Of a stretch of DNA of 64,000 nucleotides, positions 33,167 through 44,980 are shown in pieces (within the stretch, counting starts at the first letter, position 1; the number at the start of each line of letters is the position of its first letter). The notes beneath the pieces were generated by a model that ran no database searches, was not told the origin of the DNA, and was given only the letters and a program-made list of their open reading frames with translations. A program made the position numbers and the translations under genes. This stretch comes from Brachypodium distachyon (Eukaryota; Streptophyta; Magnoliopsida; Poales; Poaceae), in the NCBI RefSeq assembly GCF_000005505.3, contig NC_016134.3, positions 42,881,150 through 42,945,149 on the forward strand, read 5' to 3'.

Positions 33167-35350
33167 ATGGAGAAAGCGGCGTCCTTCCTCTCCTCCCTCC
33201 TCGGCACCGGCGGCGGTACCGATGAAGAGCCGGCGGCGGCGGCGGTGAAATCCGTCCTCATATACCCCATCAAGTCCTGCAGGGGCATCTCCGTTCCGCA
33301 GGCCCCCATCACCTCCACTGGTGCTTCTTCTCACTCGCATTCTCTTCCCTTGGAGATTTGATACTGTATTTCTTTGTGTCATGTGTTGTGATCTGATGGC
33401 GGCGGCGGAGGCGGCCTGCAGGGTTCAGGTGGGATCGGCAGTGGGCCGTGGTGAACGCCAAGGGGAGGGCCTGCACGCAGAGGGTGGAGCCCAAGATGGC
33501 GCTGGTCGAGGTGGAGATGCCGCCGGGGGCCTTCGACGAGGATTGGCAGCCCACGCAGGATTCCTACATGGGTATTCTTCTTCTTCTCTGTTTTCTCCTT
33601 CTGGTCATTTGCATTTAAGTGGTGATTTGTTTTTATCATTGATGTGTTGCTGAGCACTTACACTCGTTTGATGCAAAGTTATAGGAGTACTAGTAATTTG
33701 GGCTCAAAAAATATGTTCATTTTTTACCTAAATATCTAAAGTTAAGTTTGTGCAAGTCTCAATGGAACAGGTGATCTATTCTGACTGAATTAGTTTCCTA
33801 TGAAATGTTTTATCTCCATGCATTCCTGAATACAGCTAGTTATTTAATCAATAAGAACTACTTGTAAATTTCATCAATAAGAAATGCTTGTAAATTTCAT
33901 CAAAAGAAATTTGCATTGCTTCCTAAGAAATTAGTAAGTATGTCAATTATGGTACCGTTTCATTTTTATTTTTCAGCGGACAATACTAAACATATCAGTT
34001 TTGTTTCACTTGCTGCTAACTATAGTTATAAGAGCACCTGGAATGGACGCACTGAAGGTCCTTCTTAGTGCGGAACTACCCACGGTTGATGATATCTCTG
34101 TGTGGAGTGGTCTGGTTCTGCATATGATGAAGGAGACGACGCAGCCAAATGGTTCTCCACCTATTTTGGGAACCCAAGTCGACTTGTGCGGTTTAAAGAA
34201 GGTTTATACTGTTTTCAATCACAATAAGTGTCTTGGATACCTTTTAGTTTTCACAGAAAAGTTTTCTTGATGAGTCTTTTGTGCTACCTATGGATAATGT
34301 CCGGTTCTTGCTTCTTCTTTTTTTGACAGAGTCTGAAATCAGACCGACTGATCCTGACTATGCTCAAGGTTACAAAGTTATGTTTTCAGATGGCTTCCCA
34401 TTCCTGATAGCCTCCCAGGTACAGTTCAGAGTTCAGAACTCACTGGATGAAGGCTGTGTGTGCACATGTTGCTAAACACAAAACTCAAATTTAACAGTTA
34501 ACGTAATTGCAGGGCTCACTGGATGCACTGAATGAGATTCTCAAAGAACCTGTGCCAATCAATCGCTTTAGACCAAAGTAAGCAGAGCACTGAATTTGCT
34601 GAACAACTTCTTTGCTGGGTTAATGCCTTAGTACCTTTTATAATTACAGCCATGGTTTTCTTTTTTTTGAGAAAAGCCATGGTTTCTTTTGACAGTATTT
34701 TAGTGGATGGATGCCACCCATACTCGGAGGATCTTTGGAAAACCATAAAGATAAACAGGCTAACATTTCAAGGTGTGAAGTTATGCAGTCGTTGCAAGGT
34801 GAAAGTTTCAGATCTAGTACTTTGGTTAATTATGGCCCATCTGGGTCAACAACGGATGAGTCATGGGATAGTTTTCATGAGATCCATAATTATGAACTTA
34901 TTTTTCTGTTTCATACAGATGCTACAACCCAGAATTCAATAGTAGTATGCCCTTCATAGTCACAAGGCAATATAAACAGGAGTATACTGTTTGCTTATTT
35001 TCTGTATTGGCTGATTCAGGTGCCTACTGTTGATCAAGACAATGGAATATTTGGCTCTGAACCAACAGAAACTATGCTGACATTCCGGTCCGGTGAAGTG
35101 CTGCGTCCGGGCCACAAGAATAAACATCATGTAATTATCCCCTTCATCATATTCAACTCTTACTACCTTCAAGACTAGAGAACAAGCCGTCAATCACTTG
35201 CATTTTCATCCCACTTTGTAGGTGTACTTTGGACAAAATTTGGTCTGCGAGGAATCTAGGTCAGCAAGGGGCAAAGGGAAGGTTATCAAGGTCGGTGACC
35301 CGGTTTATGTTCTGCAGGCATTTCCTTGTTCCAATGAAGCTCCGGCCTGA
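33167..35350 (+). pseudogene. MOSC-domain gene copy 2, broken by a one-base deletion
   Basis: Eight exons are collinear with copy 1: 33167-33320, 33422-33571, 34026-34201, 34330-34418, 34513-34577, 34696-34798, 35020-35130, 35222-35350. All splice sites are intact and the coding parts are very similar, including the C-x-R-C cofactor motif. Exon 3 is 176 nt instead of 177: where copy 1 reads GTGTGGGAGTGG, copy 2 reads GTGTGGAGTGG at about 34110. The shift leads to a stop about 65 codons later, in exon 4, before the MOSC domain. Apart from this base the gene looks functional, so either the break is very young or it is a sequencing or assembly error. Exon 2 also has Cys for Tyr (ACTQR versus AYTQR). 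AATAAA is at 35549. Confidence 0.8.
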
Positions 35351-35572
35351 GCAAGGGAATGCCAGAAACTATTATTTCTGTTTTCTGTGTGTGGAAAATA
35401 CAAGTGGTTTGTTACTTTTATGCGTGCATTCTGTAAATTATACATGGTGCTTGTTTGGATGAGCTGTATCTTTTAAGCGAGCTTCTGTATTTGAACTAAA
35501 TACTGAAGATCCCTAAAGAAATGCGCGCAGTCCAAACACCCTCTTAGCAATAAAGCTTGGCAAAAGTTTAAA

Positions 35573-35658
35573 TACTCCCTCCGTCCCAAAATAAGTGACG
35601 TGGATTTGTATAAGAATCTATACAAAACCAAGTCACTTATTTTGGAGCGGAGGTAGTA
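35573..35658. mobile_element. Stowaway MITE downstream of MOSC copy 2
   Basis: TA-flanked termini CTCCCTCCGTCCCAAAATAA and complement TTATTTTGGAGCGGAGGTAG, with a TATAAGAATCTATACAAA core. It is the best-preserved relative of the degenerate copy at 12093. Confidence 0.85.
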
Positions 35659-36181
35659 TTATAATTATCCAGTTCTTGAGACTATTGACCATATAGTAGA
35701 ATAGTGAGCCTTATTTTTTCAGTGATCGCTGCTATTTATACTTAAAAAAGATCTTCATCAGAGATTTATTAAGACAGTTGCTTATAAACAAAAAATACTT
35801 ATGGAAAAAATACATAACATTATTCTGAATTATACAAAATAATAAAAAAGTGCCAGAAAGAAAAGTCAGAAGACTCTCTGAATAGGAACCTTTTTAGCCT
35901 AGACAAAATCAACATCAGTAACGTTCAGAACAACCTGTATATCTGTACTACGTCTGAACTTGGAGAAGAAAATAAGAAAATGTGGTCCAGCTTCCAAAAC
36001 CCTTTGGTGTATATGCTTCTTCTTCCCATGGAATCACATCACAATGTAATGGCAGTTATCATAGCCTGAGAACAAACAAGAGCAAATCAATAAACGGGTT
36101 ACGAGTTACAAAAATCGAAGAATCAAGCGCGATGCAATGCAATGCAATGGAAGGAGAAGATGGATGGTGAATGGGGGTTAA
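35659..36181. other. Intergenic, convergent 3' flanks
   Basis: AT-rich spacer between MOSC copy 2 (plus) and the X8 gene (minus); the 3' UTR of the X8 gene is probably here. A short tandem GCAAT run (GATGCAATGCAATGCAATGG) lies near 36130. No gene was recognised. Confidence 0.45.
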
Positions 36182-37622
36182 TCAATTATTACTTGGGTCC
36201 TTGGTGATGAGCATGGCGGTGCCGCCGAAGTCGCAGGTGGCGCCGCCGGACTTGGCCCGCTGCCAATAGCTGTTGAAGGCGTAGGAGGCGTGGGCCGTCA
36301 TGGTGTCCGGCCGGAAGCACGCGCCGTCCGACTGGAGCGCGTCGCAGTCGGCCCCGGACGCGCACGCGTAGTCCATGGCCTGCTGCACGATGGGGCCAGG
36401 CACCGACGGCTTCGCCACGCACCACTCGCTGTGGCCGCCCGCCGGCGATGGCGGCCCGAAGGTAGGCGGGAGCACCACCGGCGGCTGGAAGCTTCCCCCC
36501 GGCGGGCTCGGGCTGGAACCCCCAGGAGGCGCGTTCTCCGGCGGGCCCGGGGTCACCCCCGGCGGCTCCGGCGCGTACACTGGTGGCTCTGGCGCGTACT
36601 CCGGCGGGCCTGGCACGGTTTCTGGTGGGCTTGGGGTCACTTCCGGTGGGCTCGGGAACGGTGTGACCTCCGGTGGGCTTGGTACGATTTCCGGTGGGCT
36701 TGGCGTGACTTCTGGTGGGCTTGGGAACGGTGTGACCTCTGGTGGGCTTGGCACGATTTCCGGTGGGCTGGGCACGATTTCTGGTGGGCTGGGAGTGACT
36801 TCTGGTGGGCTTGGGCTCGGGAACGGTGTGATATCCGGTGGGCTGGGCGCAGCTTCCGGTGGGCTGGGGAGCGGTGTGACCTCCGGCGGGCTGGGCGTGA
36901 CTTCCGGTGGGCTTGGGTAGACGATCGGCGGCATCGGCGTCACCTCCGGCGGGCTGGGCGCGATCTCCGGCGGGCTGGGGGTGACCTCAGGCGGGCTCGG
37001 GTACGGCGCGATCTCCGGCGGGCTTGGCGCGACCTCAGGCGGGCTCGGGTACGGCGCGACCTCCGGCGGGCTTGGCGCGACCACCGGCGGCAGAGGCGCG
37101 ATCTCTGGAGGGCTTGGAGTGACCTCTGGCGGAGGCGGAGGAGGGGAGTAGAGCGGCGTCGAGGGTGGGGGAGGCGACAGGTAGGCGAACGATGGCACCG
37201 GGATGACGGGCGGCGGGGATGTGGCCAGGCCGCAGCCGGGAGAGCCCGGAGGCGGGGAAGGCGGCGCGTACGGCGGCGTGAAGGCGTCGCCGTAGGGAGG
37301 CAGCGTCGGGGTGTTGGAGGAGGAGGAGTACTGGTCCAGCAGCTCATCGATCGTCAGCACCCTCGCTCCTGTTCAATCAACAAACCGTAAGTTAAATTTG
37401 ACATAAGTGCCATAGGTAAGCTCAAGAACAGATTGACATAAAATTTGATCAAAATTTAAGAAGTCAGTGTGAGCAAAATTTCATCGACAGCTACCCGTGC
37501 TAGCAAGGAAGCATGACAAAAGAAAAAAGGGACGCACCGCAATGCGCCGTGAAGAACGCTAGTGCAACGATGGCGAAGACGAGACGGTGTGGTGGCCATG
37601 AGAAGACCTTGCCTTCCTCCAT
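36182..37622 (-). CDS. Secreted proline-rich X8 (CBM43) domain protein
   Basis: Exon 1 is 37622-37538 and exon 2 is 37368-36182, spliced in phase 1, giving 423 residues. The N-terminus is a signal peptide (MEEGKVFSWPPHRLVFAIVA and following hydrophobic residues). About 280 residues of low-complexity extensin-like sequence follow, built from repeats of the type PSPPEVTP / PSPPEIAP. The C-terminal X8 domain has EWCVAKPSVP, the cysteine pattern C-x(n)-CASGADCDAL and GACF, and the aromatic block YAFNSYWQ. X8/CBM43 domains bind beta-1,3-glucan (callose), and the Pro-rich arm suggests anchoring in the cell wall. There is no GPI-type hydrophobic tail, unlike PDCB proteins. The start at 37622 is chosen because it gives a proper signal peptide; an upstream in-frame extension does not. 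Confidence 0.85.
36590..37140 (-). repeat. Coding 24-bp-type minisatellite (Pro-rich arm)
   Basis: Variants of a unit encoding P-S-P-P-E-(V/I)-(T/A)-P are repeated more than twenty times, grouped in higher-order blocks that include FPSPPEVTPSPPEI. Because the array is GC-rich and in phase, it also keeps the opposite strand open over hundreds of codons (Gly-rich frames). Slippage here should make length variation common. Confidence 0.85.
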
Positions 37623-38605
37623 GGCGCACGGGGAGGTGCTCTCTTTACAAGGACAGACAATGGAGCCGGGGGTCGTTATTATAGCCATGTTGCAAAAGAA
37701 AAGGTTGAAGAAGTCGGCATTGTAATGTAAAGCTACTGTAGTAGGAAGAGCATCCAGTGAAGTAAAAGAGAGGCATGAGTGAGAGCTTTTGTGCTTGGTA
37801 ACACTGACCGATCGCCGGAGGAGAGCATGGAAATGATTGGATTCTTTGGCGATTTTGAGGTTTTCGCTCTGGCTTTTCCCCTTTTGCAGTTTTGGCACAG
37901 ATGCTTGCTTGTTGCCCAGAGAAATGGAGAGGATCCTCCTCTACTCCCACTTTCTTCTTTTCTTGCTTGGGATCCACTCAAGCACAAATCAGCGTTAGCA
38001 GACCATGCACCATGTGTTTATACATGTCAGAACCATGTTAAGGGTGCAGAATTCTTACGGCTTTTCAGCCATGTTTCCCATATAATCGGGGCCAGTTTTC
38101 TTATGAAAATACAGGAGACGCAAAAATTTAACATCTGATGGCGCAAAGCAATGGTCAACAGTGCAATTCTGGAATTTCGATGAATGATTGATAAGTACAC
38201 AACGGGAAACAGACAGTTAAAAGGCCAGCAATTCTCATGAACAAATCATTAAACTGGTCACATATTCCTCATTTGCTTTGCTACCAATGAATACAAATGT
38301 AACACATCATGCTACAGTCGGTGAAAAACTACCAGTAATGCCCTAATGCATCATCAGGTTTACACAGTTGTACCCATATCTCATCAGGTCACAATGGAAC
38401 AAATGATTTCTAGGCTAACAATTTTTCGCTCTTGGTGTGGAAGCCGGGCAAATGAATTGAAAGCACTTCAAGTCAAATCAAAACATTCTTTAAGCTGCCA
38501 TAGCTCCAGTCACTAACTAAACAAATTGATAACAAGGGATCCAGGATCACCAACTGCGCGCAGATAATCACGTTGAGCGTTTACTAAACATGGCAGCCAG
38601 CTTGT
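37623..38605. other. X8 promoter and SUF4-like 3' flank
   Basis: Upstream region of the X8 gene and the 3' flank of the zinc-finger gene, which is also on the minus strand. Small open frames are present without domains. No repeat is evident. Confidence 0.45.
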
Positions 38606-41600
38606 TTACAGGGCCATGTGCCCAGCAAGCCAACTTTCTGATACTCTTCGATCAAACTCTGCATCAACTGAGCTCATCTGTTCACATCAATTTTGAAACA
38701 AGAAATATGATGTTAGATTCAATCTGTGTAACTTAGGAACATATAATTGAGCATATGATATTCCTCTCTCCGAACAAAAGTATCAGGCTCACGGGCCAAA
38801 TGAAAGCTGACCTGGAACCAAACTCTCGGCACATTCTCGACCAAAATTAAGTAATAAATGCTACAATATTGGCAGAAGCTCAGCCACCTATTTCTTGTTA
38901 CAAACCCATATTTGCACGTGGTGAATCGTAATCAATAAAAGTAATGCTTCAACTGAAATTAATACATACATATTCGGGAACTGTCCGGGCTTGGCTGATA
39001 ACCCTCAAGTAGTTAGCACCATGAGATTTGTTAGATTGTAAGAAAACTTACTAGCAGGAAGAACAATGTAAATACCTACTTGGAACTCCTGATGTGCGCG
39101 AAATCAGCAGGATAAAGATGATCAAACAAATAGGAGATATCATGGATGAATGAAAATTTCAAAGGTAGAAAGAATATAATAGGAGATATGCAGCTACTGA
39201 GGAGCATATTACATATCCCATGAAAATTCAACATTTAGTGCACCCTTTCAAAGTTCACATATAGTTCTACAAGTAACTAGAGTTCATCACACAAGAATTA
39301 TATTCATGCTGCAATGATTTCCAACAGATCATTGGTTTTTTAGAAATAAAAAGTCAGAACTTACCTGGCTAGTTTCATCGTGCACCTGGTACATGGGCAG
39401 TGATAACCTTCGTTCCTCCTAAATAAGTCAACAAACATTTTAGACATCAGGTTACGTATAAAAATAATGTGCCAAACTCCCAGGTGATACCATCAGAACG
39501 AGATCAAAGAGAACGGAGCAGTACCATTGACATTGCTTCATCATCCCAAACTAGATAGACCTCACTTGTAGCTGCTTGAGTAGCAGAAGTTGCAATATTA
39601 CTTGCGGGTGTATTCCCGACTGCCGAACCTCCTGTACCTGGAAAAAGATGTATGCACAAGTGAATTCGAACTGTGTGACTAACACCACAAGCAAACATAT
39701 ATATCAGATAGAAGTATAGAAGAACATGAACTATAAATGCACCTTCAAATAAAAAGGGCTATATATTGCTCCTCAACTAAGTATTATTTGAAAGAACTCA
39801 GCACATATTCTCTAAACTCTAATTTCTTCTTGCAAAGGGTTCATGGTAAGATCTAATTAGTACGGATCCCTCTTTTATTTCATCTACATACACTGAGTTC
39901 AACGGTAGATCTGCTATGTTTATCTGGCACAAGTTAAAAGCTAGTATATCTCACTGTGTTGATATAGGTAGGGATGTAGGGACGAAAGCTCTGAGAAATC
40001 AGAAATTCAACATACCTTGGTTATTGGATACATATCCAAATCCTGCAGTAGTACCTGATGCTGGGGAGCTTGCTGGGATAGTTCCAGGCACAACAGATGC
40101 TGCAAATGGGGCACTTGATGCTCCATTGCCAATGGTGCTCACAGGAAACAAAGGTTGGGAAACCTGAGGGGCAACAGGCGAAGGAACTCCAGGAGGGGCC
40201 ATAGCGAATGATGTCTGAAGTAAATTAGCAGGTGCTGATGCCATTGGATTGGGCATATTCTGAATGGGAAATAATGGTTGCTGTGGTGCCATTCCAGCAA
40301 CCATTGGAGGAACCGAAACTGCTGGTTGTTGCGCAAACCAAGCTTGTGGCGGTTGAGGAGGCCACAGCGGAGGTCGGGCCATCATAGCAGGATTATACCT
40401 GTCAATAAATGCGACAGAAATTAGAAAAATTTCAAAAGAGATGCCCACGATATCATTGCACGAGCAACTGGGGACAAACAAATTTTTGACTAGGCTGGAA
40501 CTGAAAAAATTAGACAGAAGTTAAAGAGAGCATACATAGGTCGGGGCACACCATAAACCGGCCGTGGAGGAAAAACCATGCCTAATGGATGATTAGGCAT
40601 AATCGGAGGTCTTATTGATGGCACTTCCACTTTAGCCACCTTCAATGAAGGGTCCTCCTCTGCATGTGATCAAACAGATGTTAAAACAGCATATTTTTAT
40701 TCAAGCAAAATAATATAACAAGTTCAACTCATTTTGAAAATTAGTTTCTATACATGCATACTTTAATCTGCAGATCAAGAATTCTGCTCACATGTGAGCC
40801 TTATTGCTGTTTGGACAATATTCGGGAATCCTATAAGTTCGACCACCATTGGTCATCATGAGCAAAACTAGTTCACAGTAACTTCAGAAACACTGTCCTT
40901 CTAGATCACAGTAATTGAGCAACTACTCTAGTCTCCAAATATAGAGTAAAATAAAGGTCCAGAGTATAAATTGCAGTGGAGAAACAGCTCTTGCAGTACC
41001 TTCTCCGTAGTGAGCGGCAAGTACATCTGCAGGAATCCCTTGCATGCCGAATATCTCAATCTCTGTCGAGTCCCTCTCGGGCTTTGCATTTGGAACCCTG
41101 TAGCCAGAATAGTTTTATACAGAAGTGAGTAAAGAGGGTGATGCTAATTGAGCAAACAGCAGTTGAGTTACCATGTATTATCAAGGGAAAGCACCAAAGC
41201 TTAGAAGATAACCTGGACATGGCAAACGAACCTAACTACCTAAACAAGTTCACGGACATCAGAAACCAGAAACGAAATATAGCGCACTGATCTGTGCATA
41301 ATACCGTAACGAGCTATACGCCCACACATACGCGGAGCTACCGCCCGGCCACCCCGGTCAACTGCCCGGGCTCCTGGGTTGATCTCCTTTAGCTTAAAGT
41401 AAATATGATGATTAAATTGGCAAATTTTGTGGGCAAACTCTAGTTTAGAACAAGTCCTACAATTTGCCCGGGCTCTACTAACCGGCTGGCTCGGCCACTG
41501 CGCCCACATAGCCATAGGGAGGCGCCCATGAAAATCTAGCCTCTTTTTATCACGAACAAACACGTAAATCGACATGACAATTTGTGCAATCATCGACCAC

Positions 41601-41919
41601 GCCACGATCTGGTCAAGCATCGGATTCGTCGAGACAGGGAAGCAATTAGCGTGGTCTGATCCCGAATCTAAGCATCGGAGCGCGGGTGCAGATCGAGGCC
41701 CTAGAAGGGAGGGGGAGGACGGACGTACTTGGTGACGGACTCCTTGTGGACCTGGAGGACGTGGATGGCCATGCCGCCGGCGGTGGAGAGCTTCTTGTGG
41801 CAGACGTGGCACTTGAAGTGCTTGGCCTTCTGGTGCTGCACGAGGATCTTCTCGTCGTCGAACTCGCGGTCGCAGTAGTAGCAGAACACCTTCTCCACGC
41901 GCTTCTTCTTCTTCCCCAT
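38606..41919 (-). CDS. SUF4: C2H2 zinc-finger transcription factor, SUF4-like
   Basis: Seven exons on the minus strand (41919-41729, 41097-41000, 40659-40536, 40398-40016, 39637-39525, 39418-39365, 38677-38606) encode 344 residues with consistent phases. The N-terminus is Lys-rich ([10 protein letters not shown]), followed by two adjacent C2H2 fingers ([18 protein letters not shown] and [17 protein letters not shown]) and [21 protein letters not shown] long Pro/Met/Ala-rich region comes next ([20 protein letters not shown]), and the tail is short ([13 protein letters not shown], then WLAGHMAL). The order and wording match SUPPRESSOR OF FRIGIDA 4, a nuclear factor that in Arabidopsis helps recruit FRI to the FLC promoter. 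Grasses lack a classical FLC system, so the target here is open. The first 41700-41919 exon is GC-rich as usual for grasses. Confidence 0.9.
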
Positions 41920-44225
41920 CCCTCCCACTCCCACGCCCACCCGCTCCCTCTTCCGCCGGGACCGGGGCCGAGGGCGAGACGAGCTAGGGTTTCGGCGACC
42001 GCCGCGGAGGAAGGAGGCGGAGCGAGAGCACGCGAGTTCTCGGTGCGATTTGGGTCGGTGCGGAGATTTCGAGGGGGGCTTGTGTAAATATGTCGTACGG
42101 TACGGGTCAGGTTGGGAGGCTGATGTGTGGGGTACGTGCAGGATTTGGCCTTTTCTTTCCCCACCCCTTTCGTGTTCTGGTATTTGTGGTCTACCCTTCT
42201 CCGTGCTCGTCAGCTGTTGCGGGCTTTTGGACACGGGCTGCGGTGATTTGGGCCTGTGTTTTTCTTTTCTGTTTTGCTATTTCTCTTCTCTCCAGTTCTT
42301 AAGAATATCTTCTTACATCAACATATCATGTTAATTCATATTTTCAGTCAAAAGAAGGAATTTCTTGTTTTTATATATGCAGATAACTTTGTATTTGCTA
42401 TTAAGAAGGGGCCAGAGTCTGAAAGAGTAAACCAAAGCTTCCAACAGATGTTGATCAAGTCTTTGGCCGAGCTCAAACTCTTTTCAAAAAGCTTGGAACT
42501 CATTTGAGTAAACCCTGCTATACCAAAAAAGAAACTCAGAATAAGTATTTCTAAGTTGACATTAACCACCGTATGATCTAATCACTTAGATTCGTGCAAG
42601 ACCGATGTGATAAAATCTTCATCGGATGGCTATAATTGCTGGCTGACCGAGAAATAGGCACTTCCCTTTTCTTTTTTCTATATATATAAGAGCGGCCTGG
42701 TGTTCGACGAGAAATTGGGTCCTTTTTGTGAACTTTCAATTTCTTTTTGAACTGAAAAAAACAAAATACACACGTACATACAGCAATAGATGCCATGTGT
42801 GGGGATGAGTAGCGGCGGCGCGTCGAGGAGCAAGACCACACGGCGAAGGTGTAGATCTAGGCTGGAATCCACATATCTGCACAGATCCACCGGCCTCCAA
42901 CCTATACGGTGACCTCTCGTCGTTGCGAGCGGTGGATCCAGGCCAAGGCCTCGACAGACAACGAGGAGGAACATGGTCGGACGCGTGGGGGAGGAAGGGT
43001 GATGCGGGTTTGGTGGGGGCTGAAGATGCGGCCGCGGCGTAGGGGGGGGCCTTGCCAAGCCGCAAGGGGAGATTTGTGGTGACATCGTGCGAGGAGGAGA
43101 CAACTAGGTGGTGCGACAACGGCGGCGGAGAGGAGATGGCATGTAAGGGGTGGAGAAAAAAAGGGGAAGGCTCGCGGGGCAAAGAAAAGGGAAAGAGTAA
43201 GGAGAACATGAAAGAGATGGGAGATATAAAAAGAGATAAGGGTGACAGTGGGAGGGAGCCCACGCGCGACGCACGCATAAGTGGATTGATGCGATGCGCT
43301 ACAAAAGAGGTTTTCTGTCTTTTTTTCTATATTTTGTACTCCTCAATTAATGAATCAATTAAGTCGGATAGTTGCCTATGTGATTCCACTTCTTGTAGGT
43401 TTTTTTTATCTAGGGGATATGTACCCGATCCAATTTCTTGTTGCCCCTAATCGATTAATTATAGGTACGATCGATCATTCTTTTTTGCAGCCGTTTTGTC
43501 GTTGTCGGAAATGAATGAACCATCTTCTCTGGAAAAAAAAAACAAGCTATTTCTCTTGCATCACAAGAGCCGGAGATGGTCAAGGACCAAAATTAGAGAT
43601 TTTTTTAAAGCTTTTGACTATCTGAACCAGCAAAACTAGAGCTTTCAACTATGTATATATGAATTAAGAGCTTTTACTTCTTGTAGACTTTCAACAATGT
43701 AGAATTAATTTATTTGTAATATTAGAATTGTTGAAATACTTAGACTGAAAAATGGTTATTTCGACCTCAACTGTCAAAATGGGTGAAATCTCACATTGAC
43801 AGTAATAAATATGCTTTCAAGATGTAAGCTGAAGCCTTCCACCACTACAACGTGAAATTGGAACTTCCAAAGGAAATTAGCCAGTTGCAGAAAATCCAAC
43901 ATTAATTTTCAACTTGAATCCAAACTAGTGTTCAGCCCAAGAACAACTTAACCAAACAACAAAACCAAAATCCAGCAATGGTTCCAAGCTTCCAACTCAG
44001 TAAGCAAAGGAAACAAAAATGAAAACCAGTTGGATCTTGTCTCCCTCGCACTTGAAGTAGCATGGTCTCTTGTATTCATTAATTCTTGTTAAGGCAGATT
44101 TATATTTCATAAAACTAAAATATACGTCGTGAAAATATTTTTGAGACAAATATGTACTGTATAATTTCGAATTGTCCCTATCTAAAATTTTGTGCAGAAA
44201 TGTAATTAGTACTCTTACAATATTT
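41920..44225. other. Intergenic, no gene recognised
   Basis: The first 300 bp are probably the promoter and 5' UTR of the SUF4-like gene. The 42660-43300 segment is GC-rich and Pro/Ser-biased on the minus strand (a 180-codon open frame) but shows no domain and lies beside poly-A/T tracts. It looks like a non-coding or retro-derived fragment. From 43300 to 44220 the sequence is AT-rich without recognisable features. Confidence 0.45.
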
Positions 44226-44660
44226 ATTTTTGAAGTTCAGTAGTCGGTCCAGTGCGGCCACATGTGTGTCCATCTCCCGTTCAATGTCCCGGAACTGCTC
44301 AGTGCTCACGTGCCCCCGCCGTAGGGCGCGGGGGCGGCGCGGCAAGCAGGCGAGGGCGAGCAGCGCGCATACGCGGATCTGAACGATGATCCGTCGACGC
44401 TCGGCGCCGGCGCAGCAGCAGGTGCTCGTTGGGGGGCCGGGGTCTGTCTGCAGCCGAGGATGCGCGGGTGGGTGGGGGGGGGGGGGGGGGGCGGGCGGCG
44501 GCACTCGTGGTCGTGCCCGGCGCTAGAGTGCCGCTTGCGGCGCAGTTGCAGGCGGGCAGCGCGGGGAGCTAGCAAGCAGATTATCTGTAGATACAGCCGC
44601 GGCAAGCAGGTGTGCAGTTCTACTTCTCCATTTCCGTGCTCTAAATTTCTGATTGCTCAA
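44226..44660. repeat. Duplicated flank of WAK copy 1 (paired with 57762-58150)
   Basis: This GC-rich segment resembles 57762-58150: CGGAACTGCTC.GTGCTCACG, GCGGATCTGA.CGATGA and TTCTGATTGCTCAATTCA occur in both. It also holds a G run of about 20 nt near 44475. It lies just downstream of the kinase gene in both places, so the WAK duplication included the 3' flank. Confidence 0.75.
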
Positions 44661-44980
44661 TTCATTTGATGAATTATTGCTTGCATCTGTTGATAAATTG
44701 AATTATTGATTAGTAAATAGTACATTGGTATTGCCTAATTGTGGATAAAAACACATGATGCAATGAGAACAAAGCGAAGGCTGGATTTTTCTTTTCTTTA
44801 GTTATCAGTAAAAGCAGATAAACCTTCTGCAACAACTGTACAAGAAGATCCCTGTGAACGACGACAACAAAATAAAGCTGCCGACCGAGGAAAGAAAACC
44901 ACTAACCATAATTTTGCTAAGATAACTGAATGTGCAGAAATGATCACTGATCGAAATTAACGGCACTAATCTTTGTAAAA

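Larger units (their letters stand above)
28800..35560 (+). repeat. Tandem segmental duplication of the MOSC gene with promoter
   Basis: Unit 1 runs from about 28800 to 32800 and unit 2 from about 32975 to 35560. Similarity starts upstream of the start codons (GGCTCTAAC, then AGATAAGGCACCGA) and ends past the shared 3' flank (TGCTTGTTTGGATGAGCTGTA and GCAATAAAGCTTG). All eight exons are collinear with identical lengths except exon 3 (177 versus 176 nt). Unit 1 is longer because of an 835-bp transposon and extra MITEs. Confidence 0.9.

Noticed and set aside
42678..43278. Minus-strand open frame of 180 codons with a hydrophobic start
   Set aside because: The Pro/Ser/Arg-rich composition looks like translated low-complexity DNA. 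Neighbouring frames are also open and no domain or splice support was found.
44178..44669. Pro/Arg-rich open frames around the long G run, and the equivalent frames at 57740-58147
   Set aside because: The two copies of this duplicated flank do not keep a common reading frame, so coding is unlikely.
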